Assembly: GCA_947494645.1 (NCBI GenBank)
Contig: CANLVO010000001.1
Span: forward strand, 992,001-1,056,000
DNA: 64,000 nt
Source of the DNA: an uncultured Litoreibacter sp.
GTDB lineage: Bacteria; Pseudomonadota; Alphaproteobacteria; Rhodobacterales; Rhodobacteraceae
Reading direction: 5' to 3'
Shown: positions 52,228 to 60,784 of the stretch, one piece after another
How positions within the stretch are numbered: the stretch's first letter is position 1
Layout: each line of letters starts with the position of its first letter
Notes under the pieces: generated by a model
Database searches by the model: none
The model's input: the letters and a program-made list of their open reading frames with translations, nothing else
Told to the model about the DNA's origin: nothing
Program-made: the position numbers and the translations under genes

Positions 52228-52956
52228 ATGTCCACCAAATGCTCAAACTGCCCATTGCGCCGCAAAGACCTCTTCATCCCCATGTCGCAGGACGATGTGG
52301 CCTTTATGGACAGGTTCAAAGTGGGTGAGCTGGTCATTGATCCCGGCACCCCGATCCTGATGGAAGGGTCCAACAGCCCCCAGCTCTACACCGCGTTACA
52401 CGGCATGGGGCTGCGACATAAGACACTCCAAAACGGCCAGCGGCAGGTGCTGAATTTTGTCTTCCCCGGCGACTTCATCGGACTTCAGGCGGGCATCCTG
52501 GGCGAAATGGGCCACTCGGTGGACGCCACAACCCGCATGACGCTCTGCGTCTTTGACCGTTCCGAGTTCTGGAACTTCTTCAAACACCACCCCGAACGCG
52601 CTTTCGATCTGACCTGGCTCGCCGCCATGGAGGAGCACTTCCTCGGCGACGCCCTCGCCACGGTCGGACAGCGCACCGCATTTCAGGCCATCTCATGGGC
52701 GCTCCTACGTCTTTTTCAACGCGCCGACGCGCTCGGCCTCGCCCAAAACGGCGTCGTCCGCTTTCCGTTCCGCCAACGCGACCTCGCCGACGCGCTGGGC
52801 CTGTCGCTGGTGCACACCAACAAGACCCTGCGCCAGTTGCGCGAGCGCCAACTGGCCCATTGGGTGAACGGCGCGCTAACCATCTCGGACCTCGAAGCGC
52901 TCGCTGAACAGGCAGAAATCACGCTCGAGGACCCGGCTAAGCGACCGCTGATCTAG
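52228..52956 (+). CDS. Crp/Fnr-family transcriptional regulator
   Basis: The 242-residue protein has a cyclic-nucleotide-binding-like barrel (about residues 20-135) and a C-terminal winged helix (DLADALGLSLVHTNKTLRQLRERQL). The N-terminus has CSNCPLRRKD (Cys5, Cys8), but the later Fnr cysteines are missing, with only Cys108 elsewhere. A 4Fe-4S switch is thus unlikely. The run ALHGMGLRHKTLQNGQRQVLNFVFPGDFIGLQA is typical of the roseobacter group. Target genes are unknown. Confidence 0.9.
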   Translation: MSTKCSNCPLRRKDLFIPMSQDDVAFMDRFKVGELVIDPGTPILMEGSNSPQLYTALHGMGLRHKTLQNGQRQVLNFVFPGDFIGLQAGILGEMGHSVDATTRMTLCVFDRSEFWNFFKHHPERAFDLTWLAAMEEHFLGDALATVGQRTAFQAISWALLRLFQRADALGLAQNGVVRFPFRQRDLADALGLSLVHTNKTLRQLRERQLAHWVNGALTISDLEALAEQAEITLEDPAKRPLI

Positions 52957-53012
52957 CCCGCCCCCACGATGCCTCGCCTTGCAACCCGGTCGCAACCTGC
53001 GACTATGGCCGC

Positions 53013-54038
53013 ATGAGCAAAACCACATCGACGCAGGAAGATCAGACCAAGGCGCAAGAGCGCCGCGCCAAGGGTGAGTTCGTCCGTGGCGTCAGCGGTT
53101 TCCGCCACGCCATTGGTGACGCCGACTTTCCACCGGAGCCCGGTCGCTACCACCTGTTCGTGGCGCTGAACTGCCCGTGGTGTCACCGCGTCACCTTGGC
53201 TCGCAACGCCCTCGGCCTGCAAAACGCTATCACCTTGGACGTGGCCTTCCCCAACCGCACCGGGGATGACGACCCCGAAGGCCCCAACCTGTGGGAATTC
53301 GCGCCGGACCGCATCGCCAGCCTGACAAACGCGCCGCTGCCCGAATGCACACCCGAGACCGCGACTGGCAAGTCCTTCCGCCTGAGCAAGGACATCTACC
53401 GCGCCGAAGGCTCGGACGAGCAATCCGTGCCAATCCTTTACGACAAACGGACCTCCCGCATCGTCAACAACGAAAGCGCGGAGATCATCCGCATGCTCGA
53501 CACCCACGCGGACCCCCTGGGCAGCACCACACCAACCTCCAAGCGCCCTAGGCTCTACCCCGACGATCCCGAAATCCGCCAGAATATCGAGGAGCTGAAC
53601 ACCCTGATCTACACCACCATTAACAATGGCGCCTACAAGGCCGGGTTTTCTTCCGATCAAGCCATCTACGCCAAAGCGTTCGAGGCCTATTTCGACACGC
53701 TCTCCACCCTCGAGGCCCGGCTGTCAGACGGCCGTCCTTTCCTGACCGGCCAACAGTTCACCGAAGCCGATCTGCGCCTCTTCCCCACGCTCTACCGCCA
53801 CGACCCGGTCTACTACCTGCGCATGAAGCTCAACGGGGCCCGCATCCTTGACTACCCGCATCTCTGGGGCTGGCTCTGCCGCACCTATGCGCTCAGCGGC
53901 GTGGCCGATGCAGGCTCGCTTATCCACTGCCGCCAAGGCTATTTCGGGCGCAGCTGGAACGGGGTCGTCCCCCTGGGCCCCATAACTCCAATGAGCTACC
54001 CGGACGCCTACAACCACCCCGACCTTGCGCGCACATGA
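53013..54038 (+). CDS. Glutathionyl-hydroquinone reductase (GST Xi-class)
   Basis: The 341-residue protein has the reductase motif NCPWCHR (Cys54 and Cys57; Cys54 is catalytic in this class) within an N-terminal thioredoxin-like fold. An all-alpha C-terminal GST domain follows (FTEADLRLFPTLYRHDPVYY, NGARILDYPHLWGW). It reduces glutathionyl-hydroquinones or related conjugates. The length matches the YqjG/ECM4 group. It starts shortly after the Crp gene but may have its own promoter. Confidence 0.93.
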   Translation: MSKTTSTQEDQTKAQERRAKGEFVRGVSGFRHAIGDADFPPEPGRYHLFVALNCPWCHRVTLARNALGLQNAITLDVAFPNRTGDDDPEGPNLWEFAPDRIASLTNAPLPECTPETATGKSFRLSKDIYRAEGSDEQSVPILYDKRTSRIVNNESAEIIRMLDTHADPLGSTTPTSKRPRLYPDDPEIRQNIEELNTLIYTTINNGAYKAGFSSDQAIYAKAFEAYFDTLSTLEARLSDGRPFLTGQQFTEADLRLFPTLYRHDPVYYLRMKLNGARILDYPHLWGWLCRTYALSGVADAGSLIHCRQGYFGRSWNGVVPLGPITPMSYPDAYNHPDLART

Positions 54039-54117
54039 GCCAGCCGCCATTTGAGTTCTCGGCCAAAGCCAGTCAGACTTGGGCCAAGCCAGCACTGCAA
54101 AAGAAGGAATGACCCAG

Positions 54118-54435
54118 ATGAAACGAACCGCCCTCACGCTTTTCTTCACCATCTTCGCGTCCAGTGCTTTCGCCGACCTGATCGTCATCAATGACCGCTA
54201 CATGGTCGCCAAGGATGACGTGCGCGGCTATTTCTACCGCGACCGGGACAAGCTGACCGTCTTCGATATCCGCTGGAGCGACTGGTCCACGCAATACCGC
54301 TGCCAAGACCAATATGACCGCACCCGCGTCACCGCCGCGTCGCTCAACTTCGTCCTGCAAATGAAAGAAGCGCAATCCATGGACTTCGCCACGTTCCTCG
54401 AAGGCGAAGGCTTCACTGACTGTAAGAAATTCTGA
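54118..54435 (+). CDS. Small exported protein of unknown function
   Basis: The 105-residue product has a signal peptide (MKRTALTLFFTIFASSAFA). The mature part has two cysteines (YRCQDQY and TDCKKF) that could form a disulfide. The run DDVRGYFYRDRDKLTVFDIRWSDWSTQY is conserved-looking but I do not know the family. I chose the ATG with GAAGGA 9 bases upstream over two earlier ATGs. Confidence 0.75.
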   Translation: MKRTALTLFFTIFASSAFADLIVINDRYMVAKDDVRGYFYRDRDKLTVFDIRWSDWSTQYRCQDQYDRTRVTAASLNFVLQMKEAQSMDFATFLEGEGFTDCKKF

Positions 54436-54501
54436 GCGCGCCGTCCGTCAGTAGAAATACCGCATATGGCTAACCCCGTGCTTCCCGCCTAAGCTCGCGC
54501 C

Positions 54502-55470
54502 ATGGATCAAAAGAACCTTAAGACCCTCGCCGCCTATGACGTGATCTCCGGGCAAACGGCCCCTGTCTCAGAAGCGTGGCCCGAACCAAAGCCCAAGTCC
54601 AAGGCAGGTTATCGCTGGCTCCATCTCGATATCAACGACCCTGCGACCCGGCCTTGGGCCGCCGACCATATGCCCGATATCGCGGCCCGCGCCCTGTTGC
54701 AAAGTGAGACCCGGCCACGTTGCGAGCGGATAAAGGACGGCCTGATCCTGAACCTGCGCGGCGTGAACCTGAACCCCGACTCCGATCCCGAAGATATGGT
54801 GTCGCTCAGACTGTGGGTCACACAAGACGCGATCATCTCTGCCCGCATACGTAAAGTTTGGGCCATCGACACGATCCGCCAGTCAGCAGAGCAGGGGACA
54901 GCCCCCGCCACACAAGGCGCATTTCTGGCAGAGCTGGTCTATGGCCTCACCAGCCGGATCGAAAAAATCTCTCTCGGGCTGGAAGAACAAACCGACGAGC
55001 TAGAGGAAACCGTCTCCCAAGGGCAACGTCTGGCCTCTGGTCAACTCAGCCGCATCCGCCAAGCCGTCATCAAGATGCGCCGCTTCATCAACCCGCAGCG
55101 CGAGGCCGTCACCGCACTCGCCGCGCTGAACGATTGGATCATCGCCCCCGACGAGCTGGCTCTGATCGGCGAAAGCGCCAACCGCACCCGCCGCGTGGTC
55201 GAGGAACTCGACGCCACCCGTGAAAGGCTCTCCGCGCTGCAAGACCATATTGACGCGGAACGCGCCCATGCGCTGGGCCGCAACAGCTATGTTCTGTCCG
55301 TCGTCGCCGCCATCTTCCTTCCGCTCGGATTTCTGACCGGACTTTTCGGCGTGAACGTCGCAGGCATGCCCGGAATGTCGGAGCCCTCCGCCTTCTGGAT
55401 CCTCACCGCCGTCTCGGCACTTCTGGGCGTCGGATTATTCCTGATCTTCAAATTCTCGAAATGGCTCTAG
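54502..55470 (+). CDS. zntB: CorA-family divalent cation transporter, ZntB type
   Basis: The 322-residue protein has a large cytosolic N-terminal domain with long helices (ERLSALQDHIDAERAHALGRN). Two C-terminal helices flank the selectivity motif GVNVAGMPG, which is the ZntB form rather than the CorA GMN. ZntB is a zinc transporter (with reported proton-coupled import), so the transported ion is presumably Zn2+. It is monocistronic. Confidence 0.88.
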   Translation: MDQKNLKTLAAYDVISGQTAPVSEAWPEPKPKSKAGYRWLHLDINDPATRPWAADHMPDIAARALLQSETRPRCERIKDGLILNLRGVNLNPDSDPEDMVSLRLWVTQDAIISARIRKVWAIDTIRQSAEQGTAPATQGAFLAELVYGLTSRIEKISLGLEEQTDELEETVSQGQRLASGQLSRIRQAVIKMRRFINPQREAVTALAALNDWIIAPDELALIGESANRTRRVVEELDATRERLSALQDHIDAERAHALGRNSYVLSVVAAIFLPLGFLTGLFGVNVAGMPGMSEPSAFWILTAVSALLGVGLFLIFKFSKWL

Positions 55471-55595
55471 GGGTGATCTCGGCATGAGAGCGACCCGGTC
55501 GCGTATTCCGGTGACTGTTCTCGGCCGCCGTAGAACTGACCCGACCGCACCCCGTCGCCAGTCCTTTCCAGAAGGTTAAAAAATCCGGCCTCGAG

Positions 55596-55607
55596 TTTTG
55601 TACAAAA
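55596..55607. promoter_or_regulatory. 12-bp palindrome TTTTGTACAAAA, copy A
   Basis: This is a perfect dyad, repeated exactly 41 bases downstream. Both copies are followed by a GTTT-type run and GGCC. It is a candidate operator for an unknown regulator. Confidence 0.55.
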
Positions 55608-55636
55608 TTGGTTTTGGCCCTGAAAAAGTGACCCCA

Positions 55637-55648
55637 TTTTGTACAAAA
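55637..55648. promoter_or_regulatory. 12-bp palindrome TTTTGTACAAAA, copy B
   Basis: This is the same perfect dyad as copy A, 41 bases further (about four helical turns), so both would face the same side of DNA. It lies about 170 bases upstream of the secreted-protein gene. Confidence 0.55.
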
Positions 55649-55819
55649 CGCGTTTGGCCTGCAAAATTCATGGTAAATGAGAAGTTAATAAAGTCTTTGA
55701 TTTGAGAGGCTTGCACGGCGCTTCCCGTCTTTCTCGAAAATAATTGAAATTCGTTTGAACCATTCCCTGACCCCGTCCGACCTACTTGTATCGAAACCAA
55801 GTAATCAAGGACCTCTGTC

Positions 55820-56170
55820 ATGAAAACCTTCACAAAAATCGTTATCGCAGCGGCACTTAGCGTGACCGCAACCTCTTCTTTCGGCGCCGAGCGCATGGGC
55901 AAATGCATCTCCCATGACGGCAACGTCTTCGACTGCATCATCGCCGTCCCAGACCATCAAGCCAAAGCAAAGCGCATCCTGAACGGCGGCCACGCTGACG
56001 AACGCTCCGCTTCTTTTTCCGGCTCAACCACCCCCTCAACCCCCACTTCTCCCGGTGGCGGAGGCGGAATTTATGAAGCAGGGCCTGGACTTGGCGGATT
56101 TGACTTCGGTGGCCCCGGCGGCGTCGACCTCGGTGGCATCGATCTCGGCATCGAAGCCCCACGCTTCTAA
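55820..56170 (+). CDS. Small secreted CX9C protein, paralogue A
   Basis: The 116-residue product has a signal peptide (MKTFTKIVIAAALSVTATSSFGA) and a core with CISHDGNVFDC (CX9C). An H-x-A-KAKRIL segment follows, then a Gly/Pro/Thr-rich tail. The core matches the next gene (CIS..G.V..C, then KAK.IL.G). No family is known to me. The function could be surface or envelope binding through a disulfide-linked head, which is speculation. Confidence 0.75.
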   Translation: MKTFTKIVIAAALSVTATSSFGAERMGKCISHDGNVFDCIIAVPDHQAKAKRILNGGHADERSASFSGSTTPSTPTSPGGGGGIYEAGPGLGGFDFGGPGGVDLGGIDLGIEAPRF

Positions 56171-56257
56171 TGCCCCTCTGCTGGCGGCACGATCCTCCCC
56201 GTGTCGTCAGCCCTTCCAACCACAACAAAACACACTGAAAACAAAAGGATACACATC

Positions 56258-56530
56258 ATGAAACTCTTCAACATCGCATTGATCACAACCGGCATCGTCC
56301 TGGTTGCAGCCACCGGCAACGCCCAACAGCTGCGCGTCGTAGACTGCATCTCCCCAACCGGCGAAGTCATGCAATGCATGGCCCCCGAAGCCGCGCACAT
56401 GACCAAAGCCAAGGCCATTCTGGCCGGTCAGGATGAGAATGACGCGCTGGCATCTGGCACGTCCAAGCCGTCCGGCCCGTCGAGCCCACCACCTGTTCCA
56501 GAAGGTCTGGGTTTCTCCTCGGGCAGCTAA
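56258..56530 (+). CDS. Small secreted CX9C protein, paralogue B
   Basis: The 90-residue product has a signal peptide (MKLFNIALITTGIVLVAATGNAQ), then CISPTGEVMQC (CX9C) and HMTKAKAILAGQ. It ends in a Pro/Ser-rich tail (SGPSSPPPVPEG). It is a diverged tandem copy of the preceding gene. The start is the ATG after AAAAGGA. A terminator follows both genes, so they form a short operon. Confidence 0.75.
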   Translation: MKLFNIALITTGIVLVAATGNAQQLRVVDCISPTGEVMQCMAPEAAHMTKAKAILAGQDENDALASGTSKPSGPSSPPPVPEGLGFSSGS

Positions 56531-56550
56531 GCAAAACCCCAGCGAACCCC

Positions 56551-56581
56551 AAACGCCTCGACATTCAGTCGGGGCGTTTTT
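56551..56581 (+). terminator. Intrinsic terminator after the secreted-protein pair
   Basis: AAACGCCTCGAC and GTCGGGGCGTTT form a stem with one T-G pair around a 5-base loop, and it is followed by T-rich sequence. The convergent mur-type gene ends 10 bases beyond. Confidence 0.88.
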
Positions 56582-56590
56582 CTGTTTGTT

Positions 56591-57007
56591 TTAAGTGTCT
56601 TCTGGGAGTTTCACACCGTAAAGCTCGAGGCGATGACCCTTCAGTTGATACCCCAGCCGCTTGGCAATGCGCTCCTGCAACTCTTCGATTTCCGGGTCAA
56701 CAAACTCGATGATTTCGCCGCTCTGCAGGTCAATGAGATGATCGTGATGGTCGCGTTCAGCATCCTCATACCGCGCCCGACCATCGCCAAACTCGAGCCG
56801 TTCTAACAGTCCGGATTCCTCGAAGAGTTTCACCGTCCGGTAGACCGTCGCAATCGAAATGCTCGCGTCCCGCGCCACCGCGCGGGCGTGCAATTGCTCA
56901 ACGTCAGGATGATCCTGCGCCTGTTCGAGGATCTCAGCAATTACAACCCTCTGCCCAGTCATCCGCAGCCCCTTTTCGGCGGCGCGTTCGATCAATGTGT
57001 CCGCCAT
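56591..57007 (-). CDS. Fur-family regulator, Mur-type
   Basis: The 138-residue protein has the Fur winged helix (RMTGQRVVIAEILEQAQDHPDVEQLHARAV, ISIATVYRTVKLFEESGLLERL) and the metal-site run RDHHDHLIDLQSGEIIEFV. It has no cysteine at all, so the structural CxxC zinc site of enterobacterial Fur is absent. That is usual for the alphaproteobacterial Mur (manganese-responsive) or Fur. Target genes are not adjacent. Confidence 0.9.
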   Translation of the reverse strand: MADTLIERAAEKGLRMTGQRVVIAEILEQAQDHPDVEQLHARAVARDASISIATVYRTVKLFEESGLLERLEFGDGRARYEDAERDHHDHLIDLQSGEIIEFVDPEIEELQERIAKRLGYQLKGHRLELYGVKLPEDT

Positions 57008-57292
57008 GGGCCCTCCAAACTTACTGCGTGGTATTTAAGCCAAATCCACAGGGGCACTCCACCCGAAAAAAGGTCTAAGGCATTGACTTATTGCGCCCAA
57101 GAGCGCATCTGAGCGCCAAGACGACGCCAAACGTGCCGCGTGAGGGTTTTGCAAAACCCGATGCACAGCGTCGCACCACGTTCCCAATTTCACGCGAAAG
57201 GGTCCGGCGGAGCATTCGGCTCTGCGACCTTAGAAACGCGACCGATGCCCTTTAAAATAGGGCTCGTTCCACATGTCTTGAAAGGACATGAC

Positions 57293-58603
57293 TTGAATAA
57301 ATTTGAAGCACTGGGCGTGAGCCCAAAGCTCTCCGCGAAGCTGACGGAAAACAAAATTGAAACCCCAACCCCGATACAGGAAGAGGCGATCCCGATCATC
57401 CTGACCGGTCGCGATGTGATGGGTCTGGCACAAACTGGTACTGGCAAAACCTTGGCATTTGGCCTGCCGATCATCCACAACCTGATCAAAATCGGCACCA
57501 AGCCGGACCCCAAAACCGTCCGCGCGTTGATACTCGCGCCGACGCGGGAGTTGGCGAAGCAAATTCAGGACAACCTGAAGATGTTTCAGGGTGGTGGACA
57601 CCTGAAGATCAACATGGTTGTCGGCGGTTTGTCGATGAACACCCAGCGCAAGGCGCTGGAACGCGGCACGGACATTCTGGTCGCCACGCCCGGTCGGCTC
57701 ATTGATCTGCTGGAGCAAAAGGCAGTGACTTTGAAAGATGCGGAATACCTTGTGCTCGACGAGGCGGACCAGATGCTCGACATGGGCTTCATCCATGCCT
57801 TGCGCCAGATCGCCAAGCTGTTGCCTGAGAAACGCCAAACGCTACTGTTCTCAGCAACCATGCCCAAGCTCATGGAAGAGCTGGCCGCGACTTACCTCGA
57901 TCACCCGCGCAAAGTGCAAGTTGCTCCGCCGGGCAAAACGGCTGACAAAATCACTCAGTCGGTTCATTTTGTCGCCAAAGCGGCCAAGAACGATCTGCTG
58001 GCAGAGCTGCTTGATAAACACCGTAACGAGCTGGCGCTTGTCTTCTCTCGCACAAAACATGGCGCCGAAAAGCTGAAGAAGCTCTTGGAAAAGAAAGGTT
58101 TTGCTGCGGCGTCTATCCACGGCAACAAATCGCAAAACCAGCGTGACCGCGCATTGAAAGCTTTCAAGGATGGCGAAGTGCGTATCCTGGTTGCGACAGA
58201 TGTTGCGGCCCGCGGGATCGACATCCCGGACGTGGCTTTTGTCTATAATTTTGATTTGCCGAATGTGCCGGAAAATTACGTACACAGGATCGGACGGACG
58301 GCGCGGGCTGGTAAAGAGGGCGAGGCGATTGCGTTCTGTGCGCCCGACGAGATGTCCGAGATGAAAGACATTGAGAAACTTCTGAAGATACAAATCCCCG
58401 TTGCAGGTGGTCGTCGGTGGTCACCGGCCGAGGAAGAAGACAAGCCCAAGCGGGGCGGCGGCGGAGGCCGTGGTCGCGGTGGGCCAAAAGGTGGCGGGCG
58501 TCGCGGCCAAGCTGGCAAGCCGAAGGGCGATGCACCAAGCGGTCCGCCCAAGCGCAAGCGCAACCGGCGTCGTCGGGGGCAGGGGCCCAAGATGGCCGCT
58601 TGA
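57293..58603 (+). CDS. DEAD-box RNA helicase, RhlE-like
   Basis: The 436-residue protein has the DEAD-box motifs in order: Q motif (TPTPIQEEAIP), I (AQTGTGKT), Ia (APTRELAKQI), II (DEAD), III (SAT), V (ARGIDIPDV) and VI (HRIGRTARAG). A Gly/Arg/Lys-rich tail follows that can bind RNA. The start is TTG 57293, with AAAGGA 6 bases upstream and an N-terminus (MNKFEALG) typical of RhlE. ATG 57245 is an alternative. Upstream lies a 285-base gap with no clear gene. Confidence 0.92.
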   Translation: MNKFEALGVSPKLSAKLTENKIETPTPIQEEAIPIILTGRDVMGLAQTGTGKTLAFGLPIIHNLIKIGTKPDPKTVRALILAPTRELAKQIQDNLKMFQGGGHLKINMVVGGLSMNTQRKALERGTDILVATPGRLIDLLEQKAVTLKDAEYLVLDEADQMLDMGFIHALRQIAKLLPEKRQTLLFSATMPKLMEELAATYLDHPRKVQVAPPGKTADKITQSVHFVAKAAKNDLLAELLDKHRNELALVFSRTKHGAEKLKKLLEKKGFAAASIHGNKSQNQRDRALKAFKDGEVRILVATDVAARGIDIPDVAFVYNFDLPNVPENYVHRIGRTARAGKEGEAIAFCAPDEMSEMKDIEKLLKIQIPVAGGRRWSPAEEEDKPKRGGGGGRGRGGPKGGGRRGQAGKPKGDAPSGPPKRKRNRRRRGQGPKMAA

Positions 58604-58616
58604 GGCAAGTGACAAA

Positions 58617-58644
58617 AAAGGGCGGCCCGCTGGGGTCGCCCTTT
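58617..58644. terminator. Intrinsic terminator between the helicase and DUF533 genes
   Basis: AAAGGGCG and CGCCCTTT pair around an inner GC stem, with an A-run on the left and T-rich sequence on the right. Both convergent transcripts may end here. Confidence 0.82.
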
Positions 58645-58668
58645 CTCATTCTGGTGGTCTAAGGACCG

Positions 58669-59376
58669 TTAGCTATAAAGACGCTGGACGCCAAAACTGT
58701 CGTGAATTTCATTCACTGTCGCCTGACCAATGCCCAGCGATGTGGCCAAGGTATGAAGGTATTTCGCTTCTTCAGGATGGTCCGGCTCAATCGCCATCAG
58801 TGACATGGAGTAGACCTGTGTCTCCATGCCTTTGGGTGTCTCTTCTGCGATTTGGCGCGCGTTCACTGGCGCGTCCATTGCGGCGCGGACGAATTCCATG
58901 TCTTCCGGTGTCGCGTCCTCGCCAATGGTCGCCATGAGTGTCTGACGCTCGTTGGCGTCGATCTCGCCGTCGCAACGCGCAGCCATCACCATAGCACGGA
59001 TCATCAGGCCTGCATTGTCCTCTGCAGGTGGCTCTTCGGCAGGTGCATCTCGGCTTAGAAGGTCTTCGAGTGTCTGTGCTTTCTCCGGTTGCCCCGAACG
59101 GCCCGCGGCCAAGCCACCCAACAATCCGCCAAGCCCACCGAGCGACCCACCGCCGCCGGCGCCTGCGCCAAGGCTGCCCATAATGTCACTCAGCCCACCC
59201 GGCAGACCACCCGTCGAGGCTCCGCCGGCTTGCGTATCAATCCGGGTACCAGTGCCAGCGCCATCAGGCTTCTTGCCAGCCAGCTTGCCCAGCCCGCCGG
59301 ATTTGGTGACGGCTTGCATGCCTTTGGCCACAGCGACCCCGAGGACGACCTTCGTCAGCATTCTTCCAAGTGACAT
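58669..59376 (-). CDS. DUF533 (TerB-like) protein
   Basis: The 235-residue protein has a Gly-rich middle (GAGAGGGGSLGGLGGLLGG, about residues 70-90) after a short N-terminal segment. The C-terminal half is TerB-like (AGLMIRAMVMAARCDGEIDANERQTLM and DPEEAKYLHTLATSLGI-type pattern). DUF533 proteins are associated with the membrane or tellurite families but lack a proven role. Confidence 0.85.
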   Translation of the reverse strand: MSLGRMLTKVVLGVAVAKGMQAVTKSGGLGKLAGKKPDGAGTGTRIDTQAGGASTGGLPGGLSDIMGSLGAGAGGGGSLGGLGGLLGGLAAGRSGQPEKAQTLEDLLSRDAPAEEPPAEDNAGLMIRAMVMAARCDGEIDANERQTLMATIGEDATPEDMEFVRAAMDAPVNARQIAEETPKGMETQVYSMSLMAIEPDHPEEAKYLHTLATSLGIGQATVNEIHDSFGVQRLYS

Positions 59377-59495
59377 AATGTACTCCCTTATGTTCTGCGT
59401 TTCAGTCTAGAGCGATCTTTCGAAGGGGAACAGCAGGTTTCCAAGCTCATTGATCCCTTCGGTGCTTTATGGCTGAGACTTAAGCTTGTTCAGCT

Positions 59496-60743
59496 TCACA
59501 TCAACTCCGGTTCACGACCTAGCCGTTTGGCGAGGGGGGCAATGGTGAGACCTTGAATGATGATCGAGAAGATCACCACCACGTAAGTCGCGGTCAGGAT
59601 CGTGGCCTTCCATTCGCCATCCGGCAAGGAGAGGGCAAGTGCAACGGAGATGCCGCCTTTCAACCCGCCCCATGTCATGATCGGTATCACCCCTTTGGAA
59701 AACTCGCGGAAGGGACGCAGGATCAGAACCGGTATGGCGACAGCGGCCAGACGGGCGAGCAGGGCAAGCACGATGGCCAAGAGGCCAGCTGTGACCGCAT
59801 CGGCGGAGAAGGCAACAGCAAACACTTCGAACCCGATCATCAGGAACAGCACGGCGTTCAGGATCTCATCGATTAGCTTCCAGAAGGCGTCGACATAGTC
59901 TTGCGTCTCGTCCGACATGGCATGTTGCGTTCCGATATCGCCAATCAAAAGGCCCGCGCAAACTGCCATGATCGGCGCAGACACATGAAGGTAGACCGCA
60001 AGCGCGTAGCCGCCAAAGGCCAGTGCAAGGGTGATCAGAACCTCAAGCGAGTAGTCATTGATGCGACGCATCACGCGGAAGGTCAGGTAGCCCAATCCAA
60101 TACCCAAAGCTGCGCCGCCAACGGCCTCTTGGAAGAACAGCTGAGCGGCTCCTGAGAGACCGCCGCCATGGTCGTCTCCATGCGGGAAGGCGATGCCGAC
60201 GAGCACCAGAAAGACCACGTAGCCGACACCGTCATTGAACAGGCTCTCACCCGCAATCTTGGTTTCCATCGACTTCTTCAGGTTCGCTTCCCGCAGCACA
60301 CCCAAAACAGCCACGGGATCGGTTGGCGAGATCAGCGCCCCAAAGACAAGCGCCACAAGCAGGGGCATGCCGGTGATCCAACTGAAACCCACGCCCGCGA
60401 TCACAGTCGACAGCGCGACACCCATTGTCGCCATCAGGGCGACCAGCCGCCATTGGTCGCGCAAGTCGTTCAGCTTGACATGCAGGGCGCCCGCAAAGAG
60501 CAGCAGGCCCAACATGCCCTCAAGCAGTGCCTCCGAAAAGTCGATTCCCGTGACGACGCCGCGTACCGTGTCGGCCATGCCGAGGGCAGGAAACATGAAG
60601 TCCGCTGCCATCACCCCCAGAGAGGCCACAAGTGCTACGATCAATATGCCGATGGAGGAGGGAAGTTTGAGGAACCAGTAGTTCAAGGTTCCAAAGACCG
60701 CCGCCAACACAATCAGGAGCGACGCAATTTGTAAAAGATCCAC
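59496..60743 (-). CDS. Cation:proton antiporter (NhaP/CPA1 type)
   Basis: The 415-residue protein has about 12-13 membrane helices. It carries the ion-binding run SPTDPVAVLGVLRE, then AGESLFNDGVGYVVF and the TWGGLKGGISVALALSLP motif. It exchanges Na+ or K+ for protons across the inner membrane. It is monocistronic, lying between DUF533 and selO on the same strand. Confidence 0.93.
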   Translation of the reverse strand: MDLLQIASLLIVLAAVFGTLNYWFLKLPSSIGILIVALVASLGVMAADFMFPALGMADTVRGVVTGIDFSEALLEGMLGLLLFAGALHVKLNDLRDQWRLVALMATMGVALSTVIAGVGFSWITGMPLLVALVFGALISPTDPVAVLGVLREANLKKSMETKIAGESLFNDGVGYVVFLVLVGIAFPHGDDHGGGLSGAAQLFFQEAVGGAALGIGLGYLTFRVMRRINDYSLEVLITLALAFGGYALAVYLHVSAPIMAVCAGLLIGDIGTQHAMSDETQDYVDAFWKLIDEILNAVLFLMIGFEVFAVAFSADAVTAGLLAIVLALLARLAAVAIPVLILRPFREFSKGVIPIMTWGGLKGGISVALALSLPDGEWKATILTATYVVVIFSIIIQGLTIAPLAKRLGREPELM

Positions 60744-60784
60744 TCTGTCCCCCTCAGGATCGTTTCGGGCAGCTTAGCTTGCTT

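Larger units (their letters stand above)
55471..55819. other. Long intergenic region upstream of the paired secreted-protein genes
   Basis: The 349 bases are AT-richer than their surroundings. They hold two identical TTTTGTACAAAA palindromes (listed separately). I see no start codon with a ribosome site before 55820 and no tRNA or known RNA. A promoter probably lies between the palindromes and the gene. Confidence 0.6.

Noticed and set aside
52228-52956. An oxygen-sensing FNR
   Set aside because: Only two N-terminal cysteines are present (CSNC); the further cysteines needed for a 4Fe-4S switch are missing.
55596-55648. FnrL boxes
   Set aside because: FnrL sites read TTGAT-N4-ATCAA; TTTTGTACAAAA has no such half-sites.
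57140-57292. An extra 51-residue N-terminus for the RhlE-like helicase
   Set aside because: The upstream frame has no helicase-family similarity, while TTG 57293 has AAAGGA at a good distance and a typical N-terminus.
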